Assembly (NCBI GenBank): GCA_035610365.1
Contig: CM069432.1
Location: 230,476,532 to 230,540,531, forward strand
DNA length: 64,000 bases
Reading direction: 5' to 3'
DNA from: Aquatica leii
Lineage: Eukaryota; Arthropoda; Insecta; Coleoptera; Lampyridae
The notes under the pieces were generated by a model, which saw only the letters and a list, made by a program, of their open reading frames with translations, had not been told where the DNA came from and did no database searches. Positions within the stretch are counted from its first letter, which is position 1. The number at the start of each line of letters is the position of its first letter. A program made the position numbers and the translations under genes. Below, piece after piece: positions 12,923 through 23,943 of the stretch.

Positions 12923-14247
12923 TTCTATCATAGGGTTGGTTCATGTTGTACTCGGCTAGTCTAAGGATTCTACGATTGATAATGTCTTGCATGTATCCCA
13001 TTTTGGATATTGTGCGATACATCACATGGTACGTACAATAGGATTTGGTTAACATTGGATAACAGAAAAGTCTCGTTAAAACCTTGTAATATTAAAAATT
13101 TTGAAACACATAGGAGAAGAACTCTAAAAGTAAACTCTTTAATTTTTAGATGTGAATGAATTCGAACTCACCAAGATGGAGGTGGCTTAATGAGGTATTG
13201 CCCAGGTGTGGTACCGCTAATTATAGATAAATCTAATGAAGAAACTAGTCTGTACGATATACTAATACTAAATTAACTGACCGGATTTCTTATTTGTAGA
13301 TGATGCTTCAAATAAACCCGCATTTGCAAAATATCACCGTACCAAACATCAATGTGTAACGTCCCGTTAGAGTTCATTACATTAAAATTCAATTTTACTT
13401 TCGTTTATTTTCTGCAACTAATATTGCACGTAAATTTATTCAGTTTGGCAACGTCGCGTTGTTTCAAATCTACCTGAGTTGTAGCTTAAACTTGCACTTC
13501 CGTTTGAACAATCTTGCGTAGTTCACGTGAGTAATGCGAGGAAGACAAATTTTCTTGATTATGGCGTAAAAACCCATGTAATTTAATTTTTATTCATTCC
13601 ATCTAATTATTGGTGAGTTTACCTTTATTTTGATATAATTTTTCTATTGAATTCAACATTTTTAGTGATTTCAAAATGTTACGCAATAGTTAGACAAATG
13701 AATAAAATTCAAGGCTATTGCTAAATGTAACGTGAGTACAGCATGTCATTCAAAAAAACCATTCTAATTATTTATATTTAGGGCCTTTCTTTCTTTCTTT
13801 TTTACTGGGTCTTTTATTTTACTGGATCTTTTATTTTGGTTTTGTCGTTTAATTAATGGATTATCAGTTATTGAAGTTTATTATACATTGGTTTTATTCC
13901 TGTTGAAGAATTTTATCACGTCAACCAAGATGTGCTAAAAATAGAAGATATCCGATGTCATATTAACTATGGTGAGTCAACTGGAATTAAGTTACTACAT
14001 TTTACATTCAAGTAATTAAATTGTGTTATTAAAACTTTTCGGGAAACATACTCGATAACAAATCAAATATTTTAACAATTTTTCATGTTAACATTAATTA
14101 TTATGATTGTGTAATAGTTTCATGCCGTTTGGAGTTAAGGACTATTCCACTCTAACCTTTTAGTGTAAGTTTCTACGTTGTTTGTACCTAAAAGGTATTA
14201 TTTGTTATGTAAAAAGAAATTGTTAGCTTACTCACAATATATTTCAG
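12923..14247. other. No recognisable gene
   Basis: AT-rich DNA with a short CTTT run near 13789-13802. No motif-bearing frame and no convincing repeat were seen. Confidence 0.5.
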
Positions 14248-14288
14248 TGGCCTGAAGAAGTGCACGCCTGATGTACGAAACGTCGCCA
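14248..14288 (+). ncRNA. Hammerhead-ribozyme-like motif (PLE-type)
   Basis: In order: TGGC (14248-14251), core CTGAAGA, one extra A, stem II GTGCA / TGTAC around a 7-base loop, GAAA, CGTC and GCCA (14285-14288). TGGC and GCCA can pair as stem I, and C-G next to GAAA could be the one-base-pair stem III reported for Penelope-like elements. The CUGANGA and GAAA core words are those of hammerhead ribozymes. No PLE reading frame is seen adjacent, so this may be a solitary terminal repeat. One extra base between core and stem II makes activity uncertain. Confidence 0.45.
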
Positions 14289-15249
14289 TAATAAAATCTT
14301 AAGTGGTTTAATTGCCGCTCCTAGTAAAGAACTTTCTACAATCTAGTCATTAATTCAATATTAAAGGAGGACGTAACTACAGTAATTTTTTTTATTACAA
14401 CATTGAATCTCATTTTTAATTAAAGAATTTGTAATGTTTGCAGTTTTTAATTTGGGTTTACTCAGGTTTTGATAAAAACATTTTTTGGTTTGAAATAGTA
14501 ATTTAATTTTATAAATAACATTATAATAGTGCTAATCCATTAAATTCGTTGCCTTAAAAAAAAACTAATCCTAATACCTACTTAATATACCAAATTTAAT
14601 AATTAAATTATTACAGAAATTCTAAATATTACTCACGAGCAAATTATCAGTTTCAAGCTATTGTATGCAATAAACTGACGATGAACATTAAAGATGTTGA
14701 AGATTTAGAAGAACCGAAAAAAAATAAAACATTAGTAAGTTGCAATTACCGATTTTAGAAGAATGTTTTGTTTTCTTTTTATAGCGATACGAAAAAACTC
14801 CAAACGATAGCTTTGTATTCAAGTTTTAGAAGAAAGAATAAATTATCATTTTGTAGGACAGTAAAGATTTACAAAGTTATTATGGGTAAGCTGTAAGTAT
14901 GCTTTAAAATTAATATATTTAGTATTCATTTTTGTTATAGTTGCAGTTGAACGCCGATTCCAATAAGTGCAAGACACAAAATATTAGAATATTTTATCAC
15001 TGATGTTCATGGCATAATTATAACTGTTTGGTTCGGTGTATGTATTATTGTTTTTGTATGATACTCAATGATTTATTTTTAATTTAATTAGCTATAACTT
15101 TGTTTCATTGCTGAAAATAATAATTGTAATACATGTAAAAAAATTGTCAATATTTTTTGTAGACAATAAAGAATATATACGTTACTAAATTATTATAATA
15201 TTTATTACTAACAGCTAATCTATTTAATATAAAACAAAGATTGGTTTTG

Positions 15250-15627
15250 AATTTTTGAATAATTATCGGTGATCAATGTAGGACAAATACAGGTTGCCAA
15301 TAAAGAATAGAAGTTGGTTCACAATGTAAAACTAATACACGTCACCAAATGTAAAATAGATGTCGGTTACCAATGCAGAACTAATATAGGTAATCAATGT
15401 ACAATAGTTGTCAATTTTCATGATAAAATATATGTTGGTTTATAATGTGTAACCTAGATAGGTCACCAACGTAGAAAATACATCGGTCACCAAGCTAGGA
15501 CAAATATTGGTTGGTAATGTAGAATACAGATTGTTGCTAATATATATACTTTATATAAAAGTGTTACATTTTATTGTTGCACCAATATTGACAGCCTATC
15601 TCAATCCAATCTGGTTGTGCTACTAGG
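15250..15627. repeat. Degenerate minisatellite ending in inverted TGTGCTACTAGG
   Basis: About ten imperfect units built from ggt(c/t)accaatgtagaa(c/t)aaatat-like words, roughly 30-35 bases each, run from 15250 to 15560. They are followed by ttgttgcaccaatattgac and the motif TGTGCTACTAGG at 15616-15627, the exact inverse of the motif at 4558-4569. It is probably the subterminal array and right end of a DNA transposon. Confidence 0.5.
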
Positions 15628-16115
15628 GAAATGATGACTTGAAATTTCTTGAAGATCTTTTGTACCGCAGATTAAAAAATCATGAAAATGGTACCAGATC
15701 TAAGCAGTTAAGTAAATTTAAGGGTTGTATTTAGTCAAATAAAATCTTAGTTTTGAAATTTAGTAAACGCCTGTAGTATCTGCAAACCTCATGACACCAA
15801 CTACCTGGCTCACTGCAGGGGTGCATGTAAACCATAAACCAGCAATTACCATTTGTAATATGATAGACATCTAAATCCCTTTCTTAAACAAACCAAACTT
15901 AAGTTTATTTACTTATTCTTATTCAAAATGCTACAATTTTTTTAACATAATAAGTCATTGATTAATAATTCTATTAATATTAAATTGCTGTGATTGTTTA
16001 CACGGAAAAAATGTTTTTGGAAGAAACAAACAATATATTTTTAAATTAGTTACCAATAATGTTTAAGTATGAAAGATATTTTTAGAGTAATAAGTTGTAT
16101 TTATTTAGAACCATT

Positions 16116-16165
16116 TAAATGCAAGCTTTCGAACCGAACTTGGTCAAGTTCTTCGTCAGGCAAAA
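16116..16165 (-). ncRNA. Hammerhead-ribozyme-like motif (orphan)
   Basis: On the minus strand from 16165: TTTTGC, core CTGACGA (16159-16153), one extra A, a self-complementary arm containing GAACTTG and CAAGTTC, then GGTTC, GAAAG (16130-16126), CTT and GCATTT. TGC/GCA can form a short stem I. The base after GAAA is G followed by C, where the other copies in this window have C followed by G, which keeps a possible one-pair stem III. No PLE coding sequence lies next to it. Confidence 0.4.
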
Positions 16166-16854
16166 TTAAATTAAAAAAAATTAAAAAAAAATGTTTATGT
16201 ATTTTATCATTAATTGTTTTGTTTTTGTTTTATACGAAATATAGATTATAATAACAAATTATAATTAATCATTTAATAGATATTTTACAAAGTTAGAGCT
16301 AATACTAACAGGATGTTGAACAACAATAAAAGGTATTCTTATTCTTTTAATTTCGTTATTGTCGTTTTGAGATATTGATGATTAAATAAATTTCTGGTAA
16401 TTATCATAGAGCTACAGAGGTGCATGTAACTTAGCTACTTGATAAACATCTAACATTTGCAATATTGTCAATCCTTTGAAACAATGAACCAATGTAAGTT
16501 TATTTATAAATTGTTATTAAAAACGTCCTGCAATTATTGTAAACGTAAAATGTGATTATTATTTTTTTAAGATTGTTTGAACTACAAACATAAATTATTT
16601 TAATTTAATCTAAAACCTCTAAATTTTACAAATATAAATTATAAAATTTCTAAGTTAAAAACGTAATAATATAATTGTGATGTAATCCTATACACATTCC
16701 TTACAATGCTTATAATGTAATTCAGCACATTCTTGCCAATGTCACAACATGTATTGTGTAGTAACAAATTCTTTAAAATGCCATAACATAAGCAAATATT
16801 TTATAATGTAGGCTAGTAATGAAATAGTTGAATGTAGAGCTAAGCATTTTTATG

Positions 16855-16897
16855 TATATAAATACTTGTAAATAATGTTAATAAATTAGCAGTCATT
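16855..16897 (+). promoter_or_regulatory. TATA-like element with possible initiator upstream of Mutator-YqaJ gene
   Basis: TATATAAATA at 16855-16864 lies 30-35 bases before gcagtcatt (16889-16897), which loosely resembles an arthropod initiator. If used, the leader would run through the hairpin array to the ORF start at 17408. In DNA this AT-rich such a match can be chance. Confidence 0.25.
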
Positions 16898-16938
16898 TTA
16901 CAACCGTATTTTGATTGTCTCAACTACTACAGTTTAAA

Positions 16939-17159
16939 GTATCAGTGGACCAAGCCATAATTACCTGCATGAGGCTGTGCAGGACTGATACCTCTTAAAT
17001 TGTACTTCCTTTACTTCGACGGTTTAACGTATCAGTGGACCAAGCCATAATTACCTGCATGAGGCTGTGCAGGACTGATACCTCTTAAATCGTATCTACT
17101 GCATTACTGACTATCCAAGCCACAATTTTCCTACATGAGGCTGTGTAGGGGTCAGTAAT
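16939..17159 (+). ncRNA. Three covarying pseudoknot-capable hairpins (ribozyme-like or structured leader)
   Basis: Units at 16939-16991, 17029-17081 and 17103-17159 share one architecture. The outer stem is GTATCAGT/ACTGATAC in units 1 and 2, and ATTACTGAC/GTCAGTAAT in unit 3. A 5' bulge of 17-18 bases contains CCAAGCCAYAATT. The inner stem is CCTGCA/TGCAGG in units 1 and 2, and CCTACA/TGTAGG in unit 3. The loop TGAGGCTG is invariant. AGCC in the bulge can pair with GGCT in the loop, giving a pseudoknot. Stems changed on both sides while loop and bulge stayed fixed, which is the signature of selection on RNA (or single-stranded DNA) structure. Units 1 and 2 are 90 bases apart and nearly identical. 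I do not recognise the class. It lies directly upstream of the Mutator-YqaJ gene. Confidence 0.55.
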
Positions 17160-17407
17160 AATTATACATTTACTTGTTACTTTAACTCTTCATATCAGCA
17201 CACTAGATCTCTCGCTGACAAAGATTAATTTTTGATTATTTAAATCCTATTTATTGGTTGAAGCTAATTATAGATACATTCCAGTCTAATATAAATAACA
17301 ACTTTATTCTACAAATTACTTACATACATCTCATTTAAAGAGTAATTACCAAACATAATACGAAGTGATATTATCTGTGTTTAGTTGTTCATTCTTAGTT
17401 TTCGAGA

Positions 17408-19512
17408 ATGTGTCGTACAGAGTTTGCAAATTCGAAATACTTGCGGTTGACTAAAACAAGACGTAGTATGAAAGAACAAATGCGTGCAGCAAAAGAAAGG
17501 GTGCGCACAGTTAGTGCACCATGTGTATCGCGTGTATACGATGAAGAAAGTGAAGTGAAATCGGCCATTTTCTTCTACTGAAGAAAATTTAATGGATAAC
17601 GACATAAACTTTTACGTTGAGGAAGAAATATTTTTATCTGAAAATGAATATTATTTTAAAAATTTCAATGGTTTCAAAAATTTTAATGAAAACCCAACTG
17701 ACTTTTCTGCGGTTTTAGATATTCCTAGTCCATCAAATGCTACTTACGCCGTTTACCAAGATGAAGTTTGTCAAATTTATAATCGAGCAGCCATTGACGC
17801 GATGAATAAAGCCGCCAAAGAAGAAACGAAACTAGCATTAAAACTAATAGAATTAGACGACCAAGGGTGTCCAAACATTGCAGTTATAACAGACGGAGCG
17901 TGGAGCAAACAGTCGTATCGCACTAATTATAACGCCTTGTGAGGTGTTGCGTGTATAGTTGGACTACGGACAAAGAAGGTGCTCTATATGGCCGTTAAAA
18001 ATAAGTTTTGTTTGGTGTGTGCACGAAAGGATTTGTACAAAAATAATCAATGTCCAGAGCACACCTGTTATGGAAATTAGACCGGTCCATCAACTGGAAT
18101 GGAGGCAGTCATTTTAGTAAAGGATTTCCAAAAAACAATAGAGATGTAAGAAATATGTAAAATTAGTGGGTGACGGCGATAGCAGCGTGCATCGAAAACT
18201 TGTGGAGTCGATGCCCTATGGTACTTCTACTGTAATACAAAAAAATGAAGTCAAAAAACCAAAAACGAATTAAGACATTATCTCAGAAAATATTTTCAGG
18301 CTTCGTAGTAAAGTTACTAAAGTCATTCAATTTAGAAAAATCCAAGATGTGACTACAGATATAAAAATTAAAGAACTAGAACTTGATGTTTTAAATGCAC
18401 CGAAACATATTTTTTGTGATCATACGGGGTTATTTTTGTACCGGTGCTAAAACCAAAAACAATATTATTCCAGATTTTTAAAAAAGCGGTTTATTTAAGA
18501 AAATAATGACTGCAGTATATCGTGTATCTTACGATTCCAAGAGTTTGATACATGATGTTACCAACAGTTCCGCAGCACTTTAAAATTCCCACGTTGCGAA
18601 ATTTGTTGGTGGTAAACGTGTGAATTTTGCTTTTCACCGTAGGAGTAAAACTGCTGTAGCGCATAATGAATTAGGTAAAATTGATTTGCAATCAAAAAGC
18701 AATACGTTACCGTACTAAGTACTCTGGAATCGCAGATGCTGATTATAAACCGGATGCAGCTAAACCAACGCCGGATATGCTAGAGAAATAATTAAACGAA
18801 GCAGCGCATAAATTTGTACAGAAATTGTTTTTGAAGCGAGAAGAAATTTTGAATAAAACTATTGGTCAACACCGAAGCAGTCGGTGGTACGAAGAGCGGT
18901 GGAAAATATTGACAGCGTCAAATTTTGACCGCATTTGTAAATTGTGCAGAGCAACTTCGTATGCAAATGTGATAAAAAATGTATTATACCAACAGTTTAC
19001 AGAAAGTGCTGCTAAAAGATATGGGAAAAAATGAGCATTGAGCCATAGACGATTTTCAAGAGGTCACGAGTATAAAGGTTAATCCTTGGGGTTTATTTGT
19101 GGATGAAATTCACCCATGTTTGGCAGCATCTCCAGACAAAGTAGTAGATGAAAATGCGATTGTAGAAATCAAATGCCCATACGGTGCAAAAATGTACACT
19201 CCGATGGAAGCCGTTATAAAGAATAAAATCAAATTTTGTCGAGTAGAGGAAATCGAATTAAAATTAAAACAAAATGACAGCTACATGTACCAAATCCAAG
19301 GGCAATTAAATATCGTAAGAAAAGACATTTGCTATTTTGTTGTTTGGATTCCTACTGGTATTTATGTAGAAAAGATTAAAATCGATACTTTGTTTTGGGA
19401 GAAAAAAATGCTTTCAAAGCTTGAACAATTTTATTATATAGTATTGTTACCCGAAATTTTGGTTTCAAGACAATCACGACAGCTACCTATTCGAGAGACA
19501 TTTTTAAATTAA
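17408..19512 (+). pseudogene. Broken Mutator-like transposase / YqaJ (lambda-exonuclease-like) fusion gene
   Basis: An N-terminal frame starts at 17408 (MCRTEFANSKYLRLTKTRRS) and shifts near 17570 into the frame 17592-17942. That frame holds a Mutator-like domain motif, CPNIAVITDGAWSKQSYRTN. A stop (TGA) at 17940 interrupts; the same frame continues GVACIVGLRTKKV and NKFCLVCAR. After another shift come LVGDGDSSVHRKL and MPYG (about 18160-18215), and near 18590-18620 VAKFVGGKRVNF. Frame 18825-19034 begins the YqaJ domain (EERWKILTASNFDRICK). Frame 19099-19512 carries its nuclease motifs: ASPD, VEIKCP and YQIQGQL, matching the D, E-x-K and Q positions of lambda-exonuclease-type enzymes. Intact relatives in insects and cnidarians carry both domains in one protein. 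Several stops and frameshifts make this copy inactive. Confidence 0.7.
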
Positions 19513-20384
19513 TGTATGTGGAAAAAACTGTATCTTCTGAAATTCAATGTCAATGATGTACATCTGTAAAATTGTTACTTTTTCCCCTTTTTTAAATTAA
19601 TTTATATGCATAGAAAATAATATACAGGCTGACTTATTATTATTTATACACAGTTGATTATTATTAGTTATGTTTATCTGTAAGATTGTTTATTTATGCG
19701 TTGACAACAGTATGTTGGTACCTATTTTGGACTGATGTATTTATTGTTTTAAATTTTTCTCGTCACTATTAACACTGTTAGCTAATATGTCGTAAATAAA
19801 TATCTTTAGGCAATTTTATTTTTATTCGTTATGAAAGAATTTCAATATTCTAATCAAATTGATTACGTACTTGGTGTATTATTAGATTGATTTGAATAAA
19901 TAAATGCGTTAGCAAATTAAGTATGTTTCTACCTGCAGTTTACAAACAATTATAATCCTTTTGTTAGTAATCCGATTGTTTAACAACGGGTGGTCGCCGG
20001 CACAGGTCCCTGGTTAATGGGTTGCCTATATTTGTACGAAATTTTAACAAAATTAATAGAACATTTTTTAATCGCTAACTCAATTAATTCGTCACCATGT
20101 AGAATGTAAAGATACATCGATGCATGTAGGTCAGTAAAATACATGTATGTAACGGGGTAAAAGAATAAAAACTTATAAAAATAAATTCCGTTGGCAGTAT
20201 CAATTAAAACTTATGTTTTATTTGTAACGTGATATTATTCATATTTATTAAAAAAAAAACTTTTCGCGATTTAGCCCGTTGGCGAAAAGATTGTTTTAAA
20301 TAATACTTAAATTACTTTTTTAATCATACTGCTACAAAGTGAGATATCTTGATTAGCGTTTCACTATTCTACGGTGCAAGACGT
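19513..20384. other. No recognisable gene
   Basis: AT-rich flank between the Mutator-YqaJ pseudogene and a PLE remnant. The small GC-richer patch at 19985-20030 has no tRNA fold that I can draw. Confidence 0.5.
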
Positions 20385-21672
20385 CTTAACTAAATACAAC
20401 CCTTAAGGTTCTATAGATTACCTAAAAACATACATAAGCCAACTGCACCTTTTCAACCAATTTTTAGCTGTATTGGATCGACAACTTATGAACTATCTAA
20501 GTATCTAAATACTATAATGAAAGCTTATATTGGCTTGAGTACTTAGTAAACAGAAATTATCTTCAAATGATTTAATGGTTAGTTTTGATGTTTCCTCGTT
20601 GTTCACTAAAGTACCAATACTTGATACTTTACGTCTTTTACGACAGTTTGATAATAATACCATCAAGTTATTTGAACATTGTTTGACTTCATTTTTTTTT
20701 TGTTTAATGGTGATTACTACAAACAGATAGATGGTGTAGTAATAGGATCGCCAATTTCTCCATCTATTGCTAATTATTATATCGAACATTTTGAAGAAAA
20801 AGTTTTAAAAGCATCTAAAAAACCAAAATTATGGCTTAGATATGTAAATGATATTTTTGCGTATTGGTCTCATGGTGAAGATGAACTAGAAATGTTTCTT
20901 CAATACCTCAACAATCAACATCTAAACATTTAGTATTGAAAAAGAAATTAATGGTACCTTACCTTTTCTTTATGTAAAAATAGAAAGAAAACCAGATGGT
21001 ACTTTAATACATTCAGTTTGTCGAAAACCAACACATACAGATCATTTGCGACGATTCGCACATTGTATAATCGTGCAACGATAATTTGTCACAAAGATAA
21101 ATTACAAAAACACCTTAAGAAAGTTTTTATAAGAACTGGTTTTAATAAAGAACAAATTAAAAAGTTTCTTCGATTAAAGACAAGATCTAACAGATGATTC
21201 AAATATTAACCGAAATTTTGTTATTCTACCTTTTGTTTAGAACATAAGTGACAAAATTGGAAGAATACTAAGTAAACATAAAATAAAAGTAGCTTATAAC
21301 ACTACAATTACAATTAAAAACTTGTTGAATCCTATCAAAGACAAAATGCCTTACAATACCTGTGGAGTGTACCAAGTCTCATGCACCTGTGGCAAGGTAT
21401 ATATTGGCAAAACTGGTAGAACTACAGATACGAGATTAAAAAAACATAGAAGAAATCTTCGTTTACTCCAGCCTACTAAGTATGCCATTGCCGAACATGC
21501 ACTTGACACTCTTCATGATATAAACTTTCAGAAAACTAAAACATTTTCTAAAACAAAGAACTGGAAATTAAAAAGGGTTAGAAAAGCTATGAAAATTATT
21601 AAATATCCTAACAATTTCAACAGAGACAATGGTTACGAACTATCTGACACCTGGTTACCTGTTATTTCCTAA
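20385..21672 (+). pseudogene. Penelope-like element remnant, reverse transcriptase plus GIY-YIG endonuclease (PLE-1)
   Basis: The 5' end is lost. Recognisable pieces in order, across several frames: RFYRLPK, a word resembling PTAP, SCIGSTTYELSKYL (about 20405-20520), LMVSFDVSSLFTKVPI (about 20573-20625), and frame 20679-20933 with IGSPISPSIANYYIEHFEEK and WLRYVND (YVDD decayed to YVND). Near 21000-21040 is VCRKPTHTD. Frame 21322-21672 is a well-kept C-terminus with the GIY-YIG nuclease core CGVYQVSCTCGKVYIGKTGR and IAEHALDTLH. PLEs use the RT for target-primed reverse transcription and GIY-YIG for DNA cleavage. At least four frame breaks; inactive. Confidence 0.8.
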
Positions 21673-23775
21673 TCTTAATTTGTCCACTAATTACACTCAA
21701 GCTACGTCTCGAGTTTTTATGCTGTAGCTAAATAAACTTGCGTCAACTGTCTAGTTCTCTTACAAGTTATTGTTTTTAGTTACCTTAGTTTTACAATTGT
21801 CAAATTAATTTAATTTATACGACGAAGAACTTTGCTAAGTTAAATAAATACACCATTTTGTCTGCATTTTATCATAGCTTATTGAACTTAAAAAAATACT
21901 AAAAATGCAAGGAAAGTTAAATACTCTTTAAAATTACTTTCTACTCACAAATTTATTTAAACATAATAAGAAAATTTACAGTATGAATAAAACCATAAAA
22001 AATAAATATAACTTTAACAAACGTTAATTTAAAAAATAAAATTAACGTATAAAGACAGTCAATACGAACAGATCTAAAATTATAATATTTGTCATCTATA
22101 TTTATTGTTTCAATTAAAATACGATACAGTTGAATCACGACATAAACTAAAAAAGGATGCATGCAACAGTAGTAAAAGAATTATTACTAATAAACTAAAA
22201 ATTAATGTGGATAATAAACACAAAAACTACTACTAAACAGCAATAAAATATAATATAAATGATAGAATAGATACATATACCTGACCAAATATAGAAAAAA
22301 CAATTTGTATGGAATGCTAATAAGGACACAAAATCCAGAAAAATGACAGAAAATATTATTAATGTGTATTATTTTTATTGCCGTTAATTATCAAAATTAT
22401 TATGTATTAAAATGGTACTATTAAATTAAACTTGCTACTGTAATGATGTAATGCACGGGTATAATTTAAAAATAAAAAACGTTCACATAATTTTTTACGA
22501 ACGTTCTATTTATACAAGTGTACACAGTTAGAAGGCGCGGAAACTTGTCTATATAGTTTCATCCAATTATGAAATACCTAAGAATATTCCGTAGTAATTA
22601 CTCAATTACTAGTTTATAGTTATATTGATGGCATTATCTACTGCTTCCTGATGTAATAGAAATGTGATTTGGATCTTCCATTTATTCTAAAGCTGCTTAC
22701 CACAATCCATAAATAAAAGCTAAAATTGTTTATTAATTTTTTATTATCGGATATATTTATAATACCAAATTATATAATGTTGTTTTTTTAACAATAAAAA
22801 AGTTTGTAGTAGTACACAATAAGTCTGGATTTTCTATGACTAAGGTATGTAGGTTACTTATAATTGTTTGCAGTTTAAATAATTTTTAATGTATTATAAA
22901 CAGTGCAAAATGTAGCGTTAACTAATGTAAAAGTAACGTTAGTAATAATGCCTAGAATCGGTATAAACAATTTTGTACCAATGTGCGCATTGAAAAATCA
23001 CTTGGAACCTTGGGTTTTTTAACTCTTATTTATATTTTCGTTTTCTGTTTTTTAATACATATTATTTATTAGGTTCTATTTTAAAAAAGCTTTTTAAAAC
23101 AAATGATATTAACACTTCTAAACAAAAAGAATCATTACGTTTCTTTCTTTAAACAAGATGCAGATGCAAATTTTATATCTTGAAAGAAAAGCAAGATACG
23201 TTAAACAATAACAATTTTTCTCTAAATTCTTTTGACTTTATATACGGAGTGCTGCATCTTATTTAAATTATCTTTGGATGTACCCACGATAACTCTCGAA
23301 TCAAAATTCCTAATTACTTAAAGGTTGGTATGAAGCTGGCTTTTCATATTCTCTCGGCTCTATCAAAAGATGTGTTTGATAAAGAAACGGGAATTGGATG
23401 TATCCGCCATTTTTAACAGTTTTTCTTATATAATTTTGTACGTATGTAAATTATTCGAATTATTTTTACAGTTTCTTATAGAGATAATTCTTCCTAACAA
23501 TTTATTTAAATAAAAAAAATTTTAACATGAACGGTTTATCAGATATTTAGTTTGTAATTTAAAATAAATTCACAAATATAATATAGTTTCGAATCCTGCC
23601 TGCGACGATTTTTTTTAACTGATTTACTAAAGGGGTAAGTAATATCGAGGCGCACAAATATGCTAGAAAATCAATATAAACGTGTAAATATTAGTTTGAA
23701 TGTATTAAACAATGTTGTTTGATGCGAAGTAATAACATTCTGCTGAACTTTCATTGTTTATTATTTTGAAATGAA
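21673..23775. other. AT-rich stretch without recognisable gene
   Basis: No reading frame with a known motif. A tRNA-3'-end-like word near 23587-23610 is discussed among the rejected items. Confidence 0.5.
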
Positions 23776-23827
23776 TATACACAACGTTTCGATTGCTGTG
23801 GTATCTGCAATCGTCATCAGGTGAATA
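23776..23827 (-). ncRNA. Hammerhead-ribozyme-like motif of PLE-2
   Basis: On the minus strand from 23827: TATTCAC, core CTGATGA (23820-23814), one extra C, stem II GATTGC / GCAATC around a 10-base loop, GAAAC, GTT and GTGTATA. TATTCAC and GTGTATA pair at 6 of 7 positions (stem I). Core words are canonical; GTT fits the NUH cleavage rule; stem III is reduced to one C-G pair, as described for PLE hammerheads. The single extra base before stem II is shared with the other copies in this window. Confidence 0.6.
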
Positions 23828-23943
23828 CTAACAAAGTTAGAAACTACTGGAGCTTATATACTAAAGACATGTTCGATGAAGCGTTGAAACGTACAAAATC
23901 AATTTAGCGTAACAGATTAATTAACAAAATTACTTAGTAAAGT

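Noticed and set aside
23587..23612. tRNA-3'-end-like word tttcgaatcctgcctgcgac followed by a T run
   Set aside because: It resembles a B box plus terminator, but no A box, anticodon arm or pairing 5' acceptor strand is found upstream. At best a tRNA fragment.
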